Assembly (NCBI GenBank): GCA_003116875.1
Contig: BCKT01000001.1
Coordinates: forward strand, 263,763-327,762
Source: Takashimella koratensis
Taxonomy: Eukaryota > Basidiomycota > Tremellomycetes > Trichosporonales > Tetragoniomycetaceae
DNA: 64,000 nt
Direction: 5' to 3'
The first letter of the stretch is position 1; the number at the start of each line of letters is the position of its first letter. This document shows positions 35,796-46,800 of the stretch, piece after piece. Made by a program: the position numbers and the translations under genes. Below the pieces are notes generated by a model, which saw nothing but the letters and a program-made list of their open reading frames with translations, had not been told where the DNA came from and made no database searches.

Positions 35796-37067
35796 TCATC
35801 CAACGTTGCGAATGATCATGCGAACTGTATCTAGACAACTTTGAATAATCTCGTCAAATCGGTTATCCTCGCCGCGCTCTTCCTTCTCGCCCTCTGCTAT
35901 CAACGCGGGTACATCGAGAACTTCAATCTCCAGTTCAAAGGATATTGGCGACTTGCCGGGTTCTACAGGCTGTAGCGAGTCAGCGTGGATCACAACATAC
36001 AGCAGCACCCGAGCTCACCTTTGTCGTCACTACTGTCAAATCCACTTGACACAGCTGGTGTCGATAACAAGCTCTATCCTTCTCCCTCACCGACTGCGCT
36101 GGACCCGCAGGCATCTCCGCTGGGTCTTCCCTACTCACGCTAACCCTCCAATCAAACGCCTGATTCGGACTATACACATTCAAATCCGCCACCCTCTTCT
36201 TCCTGATCACACCGTTCTTCACCACTTGGCCGTTCTGGTCACGCGAGACTCGTATCCTGCCGTTTCGGTCAGAGTGGAAGCTGTCGATGTGCTTGGCGCG
36301 GAAGAAGTGGATAGGATAGGGAGTGTGGATGGAGGATTGGACAGCGCCGTTGAGGAGCATGTTGAGAGAGGAGTGTTGTTGCTAGGATTATCAGCGGGGT
36401 TGCAGTTGCAGTTTCGACAGAGTGGGACTCACTTTGACCATGTTGGAGACGAATGGGCCGATGGGATAGTCCGGAGGCATGACTGTTGAAGTTAGCAAGG
36501 TGTCATCGGCGGCGCAAGAGGTTCAGGCTCACTGGTCTCGCTCATTGTAGGCATCCGGATCCGTCTCGACATGTCACCGGGAGTCAACAGCGTGCCGAGC
36601 TTGATCTCGAGCTGTCGGATAGAGTCAGCTTCCTCTGAAATCAAGAAGGGCTCTGACTCAAGACGCACCTCGACGTTCTCCACTCCTCGGCAGTTGGCGA
36701 GGATGAAATCCCCAATGGTCCGTGTAAACTCGTTCCTCGGTGCGATCCCAAATATTGACGGCGCAATCAAGTCTACCCCTCTCTGTTCCACCGGGCGAGG
36801 TCGATACGACGGTCCTGCATCTGCCCCGTTCCCTCCGTGCCCACCGTTGGTTTCTCCATCACCATCCCCTTCGCGCCTTCGTTTCCTGCTACCTCCTGAC
36901 CCTTCGTCGTATTCATCGTGTACCTCTGCCATCGCGCGCGGATTTGAACATGTGGAAAGAGGAACGGACAAGTCGAGGTCGGGCGAGCCGTAGCGCACGG
37001 TGAAACAGTCAGCGGGAGGGTTAGAGTAGTGAGGTGGACGCTCGTGGTGCGGTACGTATGGGGCCAT
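35796..37067 (-). CDS. CET1: mRNA 5'-triphosphatase (capping enzyme beta subunit)
   Basis: Multi-exon gene of about 360 residues. The ATG at 37067 starts MAPYVPHHERPPHYSNP. After a Glu/Arg-rich linker, the triphosphate tunnel domain begins with LIAPSIFGIAPRNEFTRTIG and, across an intron, NVELEIKLGTLL, the glutamate-rich metal motif. Central strands include YPIHFFRAKHIDSFH, RIRVSRDQNG and FDWRVSVSREDPAE. The last exon gives SPISFELEIEVLDVPALI, the second glutamate motif, and ends at 35796. The paired ExExK / ExExE strands are the signature of the fungal Cet1-type metal-dependent RNA triphosphatase, which removes the gamma phosphate from nascent mRNA as the first step of capping. It is divergent from NUP159. 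Confidence 0.9.
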
Positions 37068-37365
37068 GCCCTCGGCTTTGGTGTTGGTGAACGATGGATT
37101 GAAGGGTGGAAGCAAGGAGCGCGAGATGATTTCACAACGGAAAACGGAGGTGTGATGCCTAGAATTTCGGGTCGTTTTATAGCAAAGCTTGGCCATGTCC
37201 AACTTTTGACATACAAAGTCTCGTCTCGTCACGATCACCATTCACCATTGACCATATACCCAGGACCCAGGTCATCATCTACAGACAACTCTTATATCAC
37301 TTCCTCATCACATAGATCTCCTCGCTTCTCCGACCCTCACGATCGCCTAGCCCACGCGCCGTGCC
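37068..37365. promoter_or_regulatory. Shared intergenic CET1/NUP159
   Basis: 298 bases between the ATGs of an mRNA-capping gene and an mRNA-export nucleoporin gene on opposite strands. Holds both core promoters. A TATATCACTT-like stretch at about 37290 might serve NUP159. Joint control is inferred. Confidence 0.45.
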
Positions 37366-40300
37366 ATGTTTAGCGGAAACGCCTTTGGAGCGCTGGCGAT
37401 GGACGAAGGGTCCAGCACCGCTGGACCCAGTACCAAGCTTGTTGAAGGCGAAGAGGTCGACGTGGAAGTGAGTCATGCCGCTGCCTTTGTGTGAGACTCC
37501 AGCGGATGCTGATCACTCTAAACGTTGCAGTGGCTCCGACTTATTAAGACGAATCATGATGTGACGGTTCGCGTCGCGGACAAGATCGACCTCGAGGGTC
37601 TTCCGAGCGAGTGCAACTTGCTTGCCGTGTCTAACAGCTACGACCTCCTCATCGCTGGCGGACCATCAGGTGAATCAAGGTTCGGAGAGCATATCTGGAT
37701 GCGGTGAACAAGCAGAGGGTCTTTAGCTAATGTTGTAGATGTACGGATACACCGGTTGTCCGAGTTTCACAACGCTCTCGACTTGGCGGCGAAAGACGCT
37801 TCCCCAGTCCTTACTCCCTTGCACACCCTATCTTTACCTGCTCGCCCTATATGGATCAGGTGAGGATATCAGATGTCGAGGTGCTGACTGTGAAGACTCG
37901 CACTGAACGAGGAACGCCTCGTCGTGTTCACCAACGCCGGTCTGTTTTTCTGGAAACTGAGCGACGTCTTGAGCGGCAACGTAAGTCTAACCGTGGACAT
38001 GCATTGACTTCAGACATCACCATATGGCTCTATCACGTCCAACCTGCCGACTCAACTCATCGACATGCTCGCGAACCCCGCTCCGTCCAACGCCGATCCT
38101 CAAGCATCATACGTCGCGCTGTTAGCTCGCGAGGGTCTCGTCATTGCGGATCTCCAGCAGAGCAAGCTCTCTGATCCTTTGCCTGGTCCTTTCACCTGCG
38201 GTATGTTTCTGATCACCGTATCATTATGGCCTTTACTGACCACACTCAGCGAGCTGGTCTGCCAAAGGCAAGCAAATCATCATTGGCACCCCCGACGGCC
38301 GGCTCGTCCAATACACGCCCGAGGGAGCAAACAAGGCCGAGGTCCCATCCCCACCCGAACTCGAATCTCACGCGCCCACATTCGTCAGATGGGTAGAGAC
38401 CGATGTCTTCCTCGCTGGTTACGCACCGACCGATGGTCAGCCCGACGACCCTCTCGAGCTCTTCGTGATCCGCCGACAGAAGACTGAACTCGAGTACGTC
38501 AAGTTCTTCGACATGAACGACACCATGGGCTACTCTGGTCGATCCAGCGCGTATCGTCATATTGCGGCACTCAAGAGCTGGGGCGGGAACAAGCACATCA
38601 ACTTCATGCTCTCGCCTGCCGCCTCTGAGATCGGTGTAATTCAAGCAACTCAGGAAGGCGTTTGGCAGATCGCCATGTTGGATGAGACTGCGCGAGGAGT
38701 ATTGCCAGCGGGCAAAGCGGGAGTAACGGACGATACCTCCTGTATTGGTTTCGAGCTCGATTTGACAAGCACGAAACCGATTGTGCGCGGGATCGTGGGC
38801 GGAATAGAGTTGCCCGACCTGCCACCTCCGCCGCGGCTGCTCGTGTATAGTCAAAACGGATTTATCGTATCGTTTGATGTTCAGGCGCCGGAGGAGGTGG
38901 CGTACCCGGGGATGGTCGCGCCAAGGGCGATTGCAAGTGCCGACGCGACTCAGCCTGCTCCTGTGGCTGCCCCTGCGGCTGCCCCTGCTCCCCCTTCGCA
39001 GCCTGCCTTCGGTGCGTCGTCTGGATTCGGCGCTGCTCCCGCCGCTTCCTCGGCGTTTGGCTCGTCCGCATTTGGCACCTCTGCATTTGGTTCAACATCG
39101 ACTCCGACAAAACCGGCGTTCGGCGGGAACGCATTTGGAGGTGCATCGACAACCCCTGCCTCCTCGCCCTTTGGACAGCCTTCTGCATTTGGATCTACGC
39201 CCGCGTCAAAACCGGCGTTCGGCGCTTCGAGCTTTGGGAGTTCGCCTGCGCCCTCTGCGGCGTCAACAGCGCCTGCATTTGGGTCTGGAGCAGCTTCGAC
39301 ACCCTCGGCGTTTGGCCAGTCCGCATTCGGTTCGTCCAATTCTACCTCTGCGTTTGGCCAGCCTAGCACTGGCTTTGGGCAGAGCGCGTTTGGTGCCCCA
39401 TCTGGATTCGGGCAGTCAGCGTTTGGCCAGCCGTCGACTCCGTCAAGCACGAGCGGTACCGGTTTCGCTGGGTTCGGGTCCAAACCTGCAGGTACCGGAT
39501 TTGCATTCGCTGCCAAGGACGCGTCCGCTCCAGCCACCACCCCGGCTGCTTCTTCGACCGCTTCGACTTCAGCGTTTGGCGCGCCCAGCGCATTTGGAAC
39601 CAGCGCATTCGGCGCTGCTCCAGCTTCGAGTGCGTTTGGTGGGTTTGGCCCCAAGCCAGAGGAGGCAAAACCGGCATCGACAGGGTCAGCCTTTGGCTCG
39701 TCCCCCTTTGGAAGTGGATCGGCGTTTGGAAGCGGCTCTGCCTTTGGGAGCGGTTCTGCATTCGGGTCGAGTGGGTTTGGACAGAAACCAGCAGCACCGG
39801 CGGATTTGAGCGCAGAAGGAGAGAAGAAACCGTTTGCTGGGTTTGGTCAAGTCGGTCTCGGTTCCAAACCCCCTGCTTTCGCAGGGTTCGGTCAACCTTC
39901 GCCATCAGCGCCTCAACCGTCAGCCGCTGATAACGCGGGCAAGGACGATTTCGGGCTTGGCGGGTTTGCCTCGGCCCTTGACTCGGCTCCTCCAGCTACG
40001 TCGACGCCCAAAGCTTCTGTTCCCGGGATGTCCGATTCACCGCCCTCGTCTCCGACGTTGCCCAAGCCCGCCCCGCTCGCTGCTGACAACGACGGCGACG
40101 ATATCGATTCCGAGCCTCAACCTCGACCACCACCGCCTGCCAAGCCGCCTATCACGTTCACAGGCACTGCAGCGGCTATTGCGCATGCTACTGGTGGAGA
40201 CCCCAAGAACAAAAAAGTCGACGCGTCAATGATCAAGCCCGCAACGGCGTTTGGTGGTGCCTCGAGTGGGTTCGGTGCGTTCGCGCCCAAGGCTGCGGGG

Positions 40301-43300
40301 TCATCGTCGCCAAGCAAGGCGCCGGCGTTTGCGGGATTCGGAACGACACCAGCGGTGACCAGTACCCCGACTGCCTCTGCGTCGGGGAAACCAGCCTTTG
40401 GCCAGAGTTCAGGTTTCGGTACCGCGCCCTCTGCGTTTGGCCAGGGCTCTCAGCTAGGTAGCAAGGCGTCAGCGTTTGCGCCGATTTCATTTGGTTCTCC
40501 CTCGACGTCGAGTACCCCCAAGGATTCGGTAGGCGCAGTGACGGGTGGTTTTGGTGGATTTGCAGCGAAGTCGACGACTTCGGCGTTCGGGGCGAGTTCC
40601 AGCTCGAGTTCGACCGGGTCTGGGTTCGGTGGGTTCGCAGCTGCTGCAGGAAAGGAATCGGTGTTTGGTGCCAAGCCAGCCAACGATTCTGGGTCGGCAT
40701 TTGCCAGTTTGCTCTCTGGCGGTAAAGACGAGGACAAGCCTGTATCGACGGCGTTTAAAGGATTCGGCACCCCTGCTCAACTCGAGAACAAGCCGCAGCC
40801 CGAGGTCAAGCCGGTACAAGTTGAGAAGCCTACGCCAGACGAGAAAGAAGCCGATGCGAAACCGACGACCAAGGCCGAGTCTCCCTCAGCCGATGGGGAG
40901 AAACACGTCCGACTAGCTGACGAAGCCGAGGTCGTCCCTCTGAACGACGGCGAAGGAGACTACGAGGACTATCCCCCTGGTGAAGAGGACGATTACGAAG
41001 GCGAAGACGACGAGGAGGAAACCTACGACGAGTACGATTACCAGACTGAAGACGAGTACGAAGGGGAAGGTGATGAAGGTGAAGGTGAAGAGGACGAAGA
41101 GGAAGAAGGTGACGAAGGGGATGAGGAAGATGAAGAGGAAGAGTATCAGTTACGGAGTCGAAGGTCGTTCTCGAGTGCACCGGAGATGGACACGATCCCG
41201 GAGGAAGCGTCCGAGCCGGACGAGTATGAGGAGGAAGAGGAGGAAGGGGAAGAGGGAGAAGAAGAGGAGGAGGAAGGAGAGGAAGGAGAGGAAGGAGACG
41301 GATCTCCTCAGTTACCCAAATCACCACCTTGGTTTGCCAAGACGGCGAAAGCGAGCGACAAAGGTACTCCACCACTTTCTATGCCGTCTTTGCTATCCCG
41401 CCTTGGCCCGCCTTCTCCCTCTACCCCACCCACTGCACCCGAGGCAGACAAGGGTGTCACACCATCGGACCAACCAACCAGTCTCTTCTCGAAACCCGCG
41501 CCTAACCCCTCGGCAGCCACACCGACCCCTACGCCCGTCGTTGCGTCCACCCCGATCGCTCCGGGGCAGGGCATGTCGTCTTTCCCTTCGTTCACGAATA
41601 AACATGCACCCAAGACGAGTTCGCCCCTGGGTCAGAACTTTGTTGCGAGGGACGAAACGACAACCCCGCCTGGGTCACCTGCTAAGCCGGTCGCTGGTGC
41701 CGGTGCTACTTCTGCGCCCGTCGTACCCGCTGCTGCACCGGTGGCCAATAAACCCGCGTTCAGCTTCTTCAACACTGGCGCAAACAGTACCGCCTCTCCC
41801 GCTCCCCCCACGGCAGCAGCAACCGACGCGACCAACTCGAAGCCGGCGTCCGGGTTCAATTTCGGCCTTCCGCCCAAGTCCGCAGCCGATGAGACTCCGT
41901 CCAAGCCTGCACCGGCCGGGTTCAGCCTTTTCGGGACACCAGCGGCACCACCCCCGACAGCGAAGCAGATGCCGATCGCCCCGCCTGCGTTCCCCAGTTT
42001 CACCGCTGGGCCCAAGGCAGAGACCAAGCCGCCTGCGCAGGAGACCAAGCCGTTCAGTCTGTTCGGTACGACACCACAGACCCCGGCCCAGGCTTCCACT
42101 CCGGCAGCGCCCGAGGCCAAGGCCACACCTGGGTTCGGACTTGGACTGGGCCGCCCACCTGCGCCTAGCGCACCGCCCGTACCGATCTCGACACCAGGGC
42201 CAGCACCGGTGCCAGCTCCGCAGGCTCAGCCGTTCACTCTGCCGAAACGAAACCCCGCGCCAGGCTCGGCGCCGTCACAAGCTGTCAAGGACAAATCGAT
42301 GGGCGCGGCGCTCGAGCACACGATCAACGACTTGCTCAACGACATGCAACGAGTGAGTCATGGCTTTGGTTAGATTTCGATTGAATACGATCAGACTTTG
42401 CTAACTCGATGATTACTGTAGCTGAAGAAATGGCTCGCGGACAACGCGGCGTTCCATACTGCTCTCACCCCCGAGGAATGGAGTAAAACTGACTTGGAAA
42501 ATGGCAAGGGCGCCATACCCATGTCCGCTTTGAAGGGGGTTAAAGCGATTGTGGATTCTATTGAGGTAGAATTGGTCGCTGCTAGAGCAGAGACAACGGC
42601 GGCTGAGATCAAGTTGGTCGAGTTGCAGTCCAAATTGTTGAAAAGTGAGTCTGGATCCAGGCAGTCACAATTTGTCAAGGAGGAAAGAGGGGAATTACTG
42701 ACTCGGACTGCTTGGATTAGCCGATATGAAAGTAGGCCAGGCGGATAAATTGCTCAAAGCTCGTCAAGATCCTTCGTTTGCACGTGCGATGCAAGTCAAG
42801 GAACTCAGTCCGCAACAGGCTTCGAGTCAGCTCCGACTTCGAAAGGTCATCCAGGTGAGTGAGAGGTTTGTCACGGGTTTTGTTTAGGTAGAATCGGTGT
42901 GGTCGTGGCTGACTGATGATTGATATTTGATGATTGGGTGTAGATGACCGAGGCGAGGTTGCAAGAGCTCGAAACGGGTATCGCGGGTCTGAAACGCCGC
43001 TCTGAGCGCAAAGACGCGAAAGCGAGGTAAGTCCGTCGTGAAATGTGATATAGGACTCCATCTGACACTGAACGAGTAGTCAAAACGCGCTTGAAAGGAT
43101 CCAGAGGACGGTGCGGAACCTCGATGTTGCGATTAGAGATAGGCAGCAGACGATTGACGACCTGACCTCGAGAATCGGATCGATTCGGCTGTCTACCCCG
43201 ACCAAGTCGATTCCGACTTCCACCACCTCCACCTCCATAGCCGCTGGTGCTGCGCCCACGCCAGACCGAGGGTCGCTCCGCAAGTCGGTCGGAGGGATCA

Positions 43301-43953
43301 ATACCGCCCCTGCTGCCCCCACCTCGGTCTCCTTTGAGCCAAGCGAGGAAGCGGTGCGCGAGGCGGAGCGGGAGATTGCCGGCTCGGCAGCTAGCAAAGT
43401 CCGCAAAGCGCTGGGAGCGCGCGCGCGTCTGACAAAACCGGAGAAGACACCAGCACCAAGTGGGAGCCTGGTGAGGCATGCTTCGGTGTCTCGAGGCCCG
43501 ATCAGGATCGACGCTGTTCCAATACCTGGTCAAACACAGATCCTACCAACGACTTCGACAACGAAAGCTGCTTCTCACTCCTTGCCTACACCATCTCCGG
43601 CCCCACCGACTCAAACTCAAGCTCCAGTCTCAACGCCGGCACCGACTACCGTTGCGGTCGGAGAGACTTCTCCCTCTCCGTTTGCGGGTATCAAGTTATC
43701 GTTAGATCCGGGGCCCATGCCGCCAAGTTCGACACCTCAGACTCGGCGCCAGGCTTCGAGTTCGGCAAAAGTACATGCCCCCGCTGCGAAGGTATCGAGC
43801 ACGGCAGGACAGGGTGTGGGTGCGGTTGGGACTGGAGTGGGGGTGGGAAATGGAGGTGGAGGTGGAGGATTGTTTGGGTTCGATGCGCCGACCGCAGTCA
43901 AGACGAGTGAAGAGAAGGTGGAAAGGGCAGCGCCGCAAGGGTTCTTTAGGTGA
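37366..43953 (+). CDS. NUP159: Nucleoporin Nup159/Nup214
   Basis: Large multi-exon gene, about 2,000 residues. The N-terminal beta-propeller (about 450 residues; for example [64 protein letters not shown]) is where the helicase Dbp5/DDX19 docks in the family. Exon 38270-42370 then carries dozens of FG repeats (SAFG, GFGS, PAFG, AFGQ), interrupted by an extremely acidic segment. The C-terminus is a coiled coil ([40 protein letters not shown]) that would hold the Nup82/Nsp1 complex on the cytoplasmic face of the pore. The stop is placed at 43953 after GFFR; a GTGAGT begins exactly there, so a final short exon adding a few residues is possible. Confidence 0.92.
40935..41300 (+). repeat. Glu/Asp-rich low-complexity block in Nup159
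   Basis: About 120 codons are mostly Glu, Asp, Gly and Tyr, split by a short basic patch ([10 protein letters not shown]). The purine-rich GAG/GAA/GAC DNA is imperfectly periodic. It separates two FG-repeat fields. Confidence 0.8.
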
Positions 43954-46800
43954 GTGCAACGTGGCTGGACAAGGGAACGTGTGCGCCATAGTTGCGTGAT
44001 GGGGACTAGGTTGGAAAGTTGAGATTGGAAGGGGAAGGGGGAAGGGGGATACATGATCGAGGTTCATCAGTGCGAGAAAGGAGGAAGAAAAGGGGAAGAT
44101 GGTGGATTAATCTCGGATCGCGAGTTGTTTGTGTCTGTTTGGCGCTGATCGTCGGTTTGGTTCAGTTTTAGCGGGTTTGGAAAGTGATCCAAGCAGGAGT
44201 AGGGGAGTAGAGGAGTAAGGAGGGGATTGCAGGGTAGGTTAGGCTAGTGACTAACCCCCGAGACCGGGTGGATGTCGAGCCGGAGCGCTAGTACAGTATG
44301 AGAGAGGATGGGACCATGTGATGAGGGATTGGGCAAGGGATATGGGTATGCGGGGTCGAGTTGCGGAAGTCTACCTAGCTAGCTACAGTGTCGGGAATGC
44401 ATGCAGCATGTGAACATCTCAGCGCGGGACTGAGCGGTGGTACTGTGAGTGGAGAGCAGCGGTGGTCAGAGGTAGTAGGTCTAGACTTTTGGCGCAAAAG
44501 AACAATAGGAGAATTTAAGAGAGAGAGAGAAAAAAGCGGTGCTCGCGGACGTTTTTTGTTGAGCGCGTCAGGTGAGGAAGAGCAAAGGGTTTCGATTGAT
44601 TTTTCAGGGACACGGATTGAGCGTGAGCCAGAGGGCAAGAAAGAGTCTGAGAGAGAGTATGTGTCAAGAGTCTGGGACAAGAACAAGCAAGTTTGGTGGG
44701 CAGAGAAATGCCTCATGCCTGGGATAGACGACGAGGTCGACGCCACAGCGGGAGCTTGGGCGGACCGTGCGTCGTTCAGCCGTATGGCGGTCCATGCATG
44801 TTGGGGCACAGGAAGACAGGCCAAGGCCAAGATCCCAAAGGCGATGAAGCGCAGAGAACTGTTCGGTACCCTGGCGAGGATGCGCTGAGGAGTGGGAGTA
44901 ATAGTCTCGAGCTTGACCAAGACTACGGTAGGTTGGATAACCGTCGCTTTTGGTACTACCATGGTTCAGCCGCAGCTGGTTAGAACAACCCTATTGCTAT
45001 TACCTCTTCCTCCTTTGCTCATTTCCACCAACAGTACCCACCCACTCTTCTGCGTTCACTGCCCCCTCCCTGCCCCTGCCAACTCCCCGTACGGTATCCC
45101 GCGTCGTACTCGTCCCCGTTGGCCCTGTGGGGTTTTTTTTTTTTTTACCCTAACCCGGGTCGGAGGGTTGAGAATTGAGGGTCGAGCGAAGGGTGGTTGT
45201 GGGTTGCGGGTTGTCTCTTTTGTGCCAACCTGCGACGTTTCAGATATCTATTGGGCTAGGGAGAGTGCATTGCTTGGAGCGATTGGGTAGGATTCGGCGT
45301 ACAGAGTCTGTCTGCTTGTCTGCTTGCTGCTTTGGGTCGACTGCGGTTGAGCAGGTGGTCACAGTGCCGACACAGTGTACATCCGAGCCAGCAGCAACGA
45401 TCACCATCACTGCATCATCTATCATCTATCATCTCACCCGGATCCTACACTTGCCCCTTCCCCTGGCACTGTATCATCGCTCCATCTCCATCACCACCAC
45501 CACCACCCCCACCACCCCCACGTACTCACCCTCGTAGCACGACGACGACTCGACGGCGCCCTCCCCTCCCGCCCACACCGAGCAATGGGTATCCTCTGAC
45601 CTGCATCCCGGCCCCACCGACCCAACGACTATTCATATTCAGTTCCACTCTACCCCGGCCCGTATCATATCCCCCATCTTCACAACGACTCTACTACCAA
45701 AAGTCTGCACGACAGAAACGATACCTTCGATACAACCCTCAAACGCATAGCAAACCCGAGATCATGTCGCCAGGCATGGTGAGTGATCGCTCCGTCTCCA
45801 AGCCTCCTTTTGTTCTCTTTTGTTCCAACCAACCTTCCCCGGCCCTGGGATCCTTTGTTGGCCACGACCGTCATCCCATCCCATCCCATCTCACACCTCA
45901 CAACCAGACTCGAGACATGCATGTTCTCCTTACCCCTTGTCCTTGTCCTTGCCCATCCCTTGACCCCCGATCTCAACCCCCCCGCGGTGTCCCTTTAAAC
46001 GACGTCGCCATCGATCTCAGCGACGACGACGGGTTTCATCTCCTCATGCTTGTGATATACCCCCTCTCTTCCCCTTTCCCCAGGCCGAATGAATGCACTC
46101 AGGTGTCCCAGGTGTCCCAGTGCAGGTCACCCGGGGCTCAGTCACCGGGGAAACCAGACACCCACGAGACGTGCCTTTTTTTCCCTCTGATTTCCTCGCG
46201 TTCCTTTTTGTTTCCTGGCTCGTTCCCCCCGCTGCCTCCCTCACATGGTCGGTTCTCGATTCAATGGATCATCAGTGACGAGAGGCGACGAGAGGCGAGA
46301 TGCGAGCACAGACAAGAGGCACAGCTTGATCGCGGTGTGAGGGATACAGAGGACAGGGGCACAGGGTTCGTGACGATCTCGTCTGCGAGCAAGGTTTACC
46401 GTCATCGCTATTCATCACCTCTTTGCTGGTGCTAGCTTGGCGCGGGCGTTCTGCATCTGCGGGAAACTGCGACGACAACCTTGATTCTTTTCTTCTCCCT
46501 TCCCCTATTGTCGAGTCCGATTCCAGGAAGCAGAGGTCAATAGCAAGGGGTTCTGAGGTCGACTCTTTTCTCTATTTTTCTGGTCTTAGGGTTTGACGTC
46601 TCGTCTCGGCACTCTTTTGTTGTCGCCAGGGGCACGACCGGGACCCAAGGGGGACCTGCTCATGACCACTTTATATAACCTTGCTGACTCTGTCCTCTTC
46701 TCATCTTCGTCCCCACCAAACCCCTTCACCGACCCCTTCACCCTCACGACCATACCGACCGACGCTCGCTGGCTCGACGTCCTCTCCACACGCAGATCTG
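43954..46800. other. Gene-poor 2.8-kb region before the phosphatase gene
   Basis: Contains the NUP159 3' end and the upstream region of the gene at 46801. Several long but low-complexity open frames occur, including 45332-46435 (+), which lacks an ATG near its start and reads as Pro/Ser/His-rich noise. A 14-T run lies at 45133-45146. An ATG followed four codons later by ATG|GTGAGTG at 45764-45785 might be a leader exon spliced to a distant acceptor. I cannot support a separate gene. Confidence 0.35.
46672..46678 (+). promoter_or_regulatory. TATA box of the phosphatase gene
   Basis: TATATAA 123 nt before the ATG at 46801, followed by a pyrimidine-rich leader. Confidence 0.55.

Noticed and set aside
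40980..42356. 458-codon frame rich in Arg/Pro/Ser
   Set aside because: It is the +1 shadow of the NUP159 FG and acidic region; composition follows from the repeat DNA.
44388..44888. 166-codon frame
   Set aside because: No recognisable motif, lies in purine-skewed DNA, and no TATA or splice context supports it.
45147..45156. Telomere-like ACCCTAACCC next to a T14 run
   Set aside because: Only about one and a half repeats, inside a gene-dense region; not an interstitial telomere.
45332..46435. 367-codon open frame
   Set aside because: No ATG near its start, His/Pro/Ser noise from CCA-rich DNA, and no conserved words.
46681..46800. Upstream extension of the phosphatase frame
   Set aside because: It begins with TTG rather than ATG and overlaps the expected leader after the TATA box.
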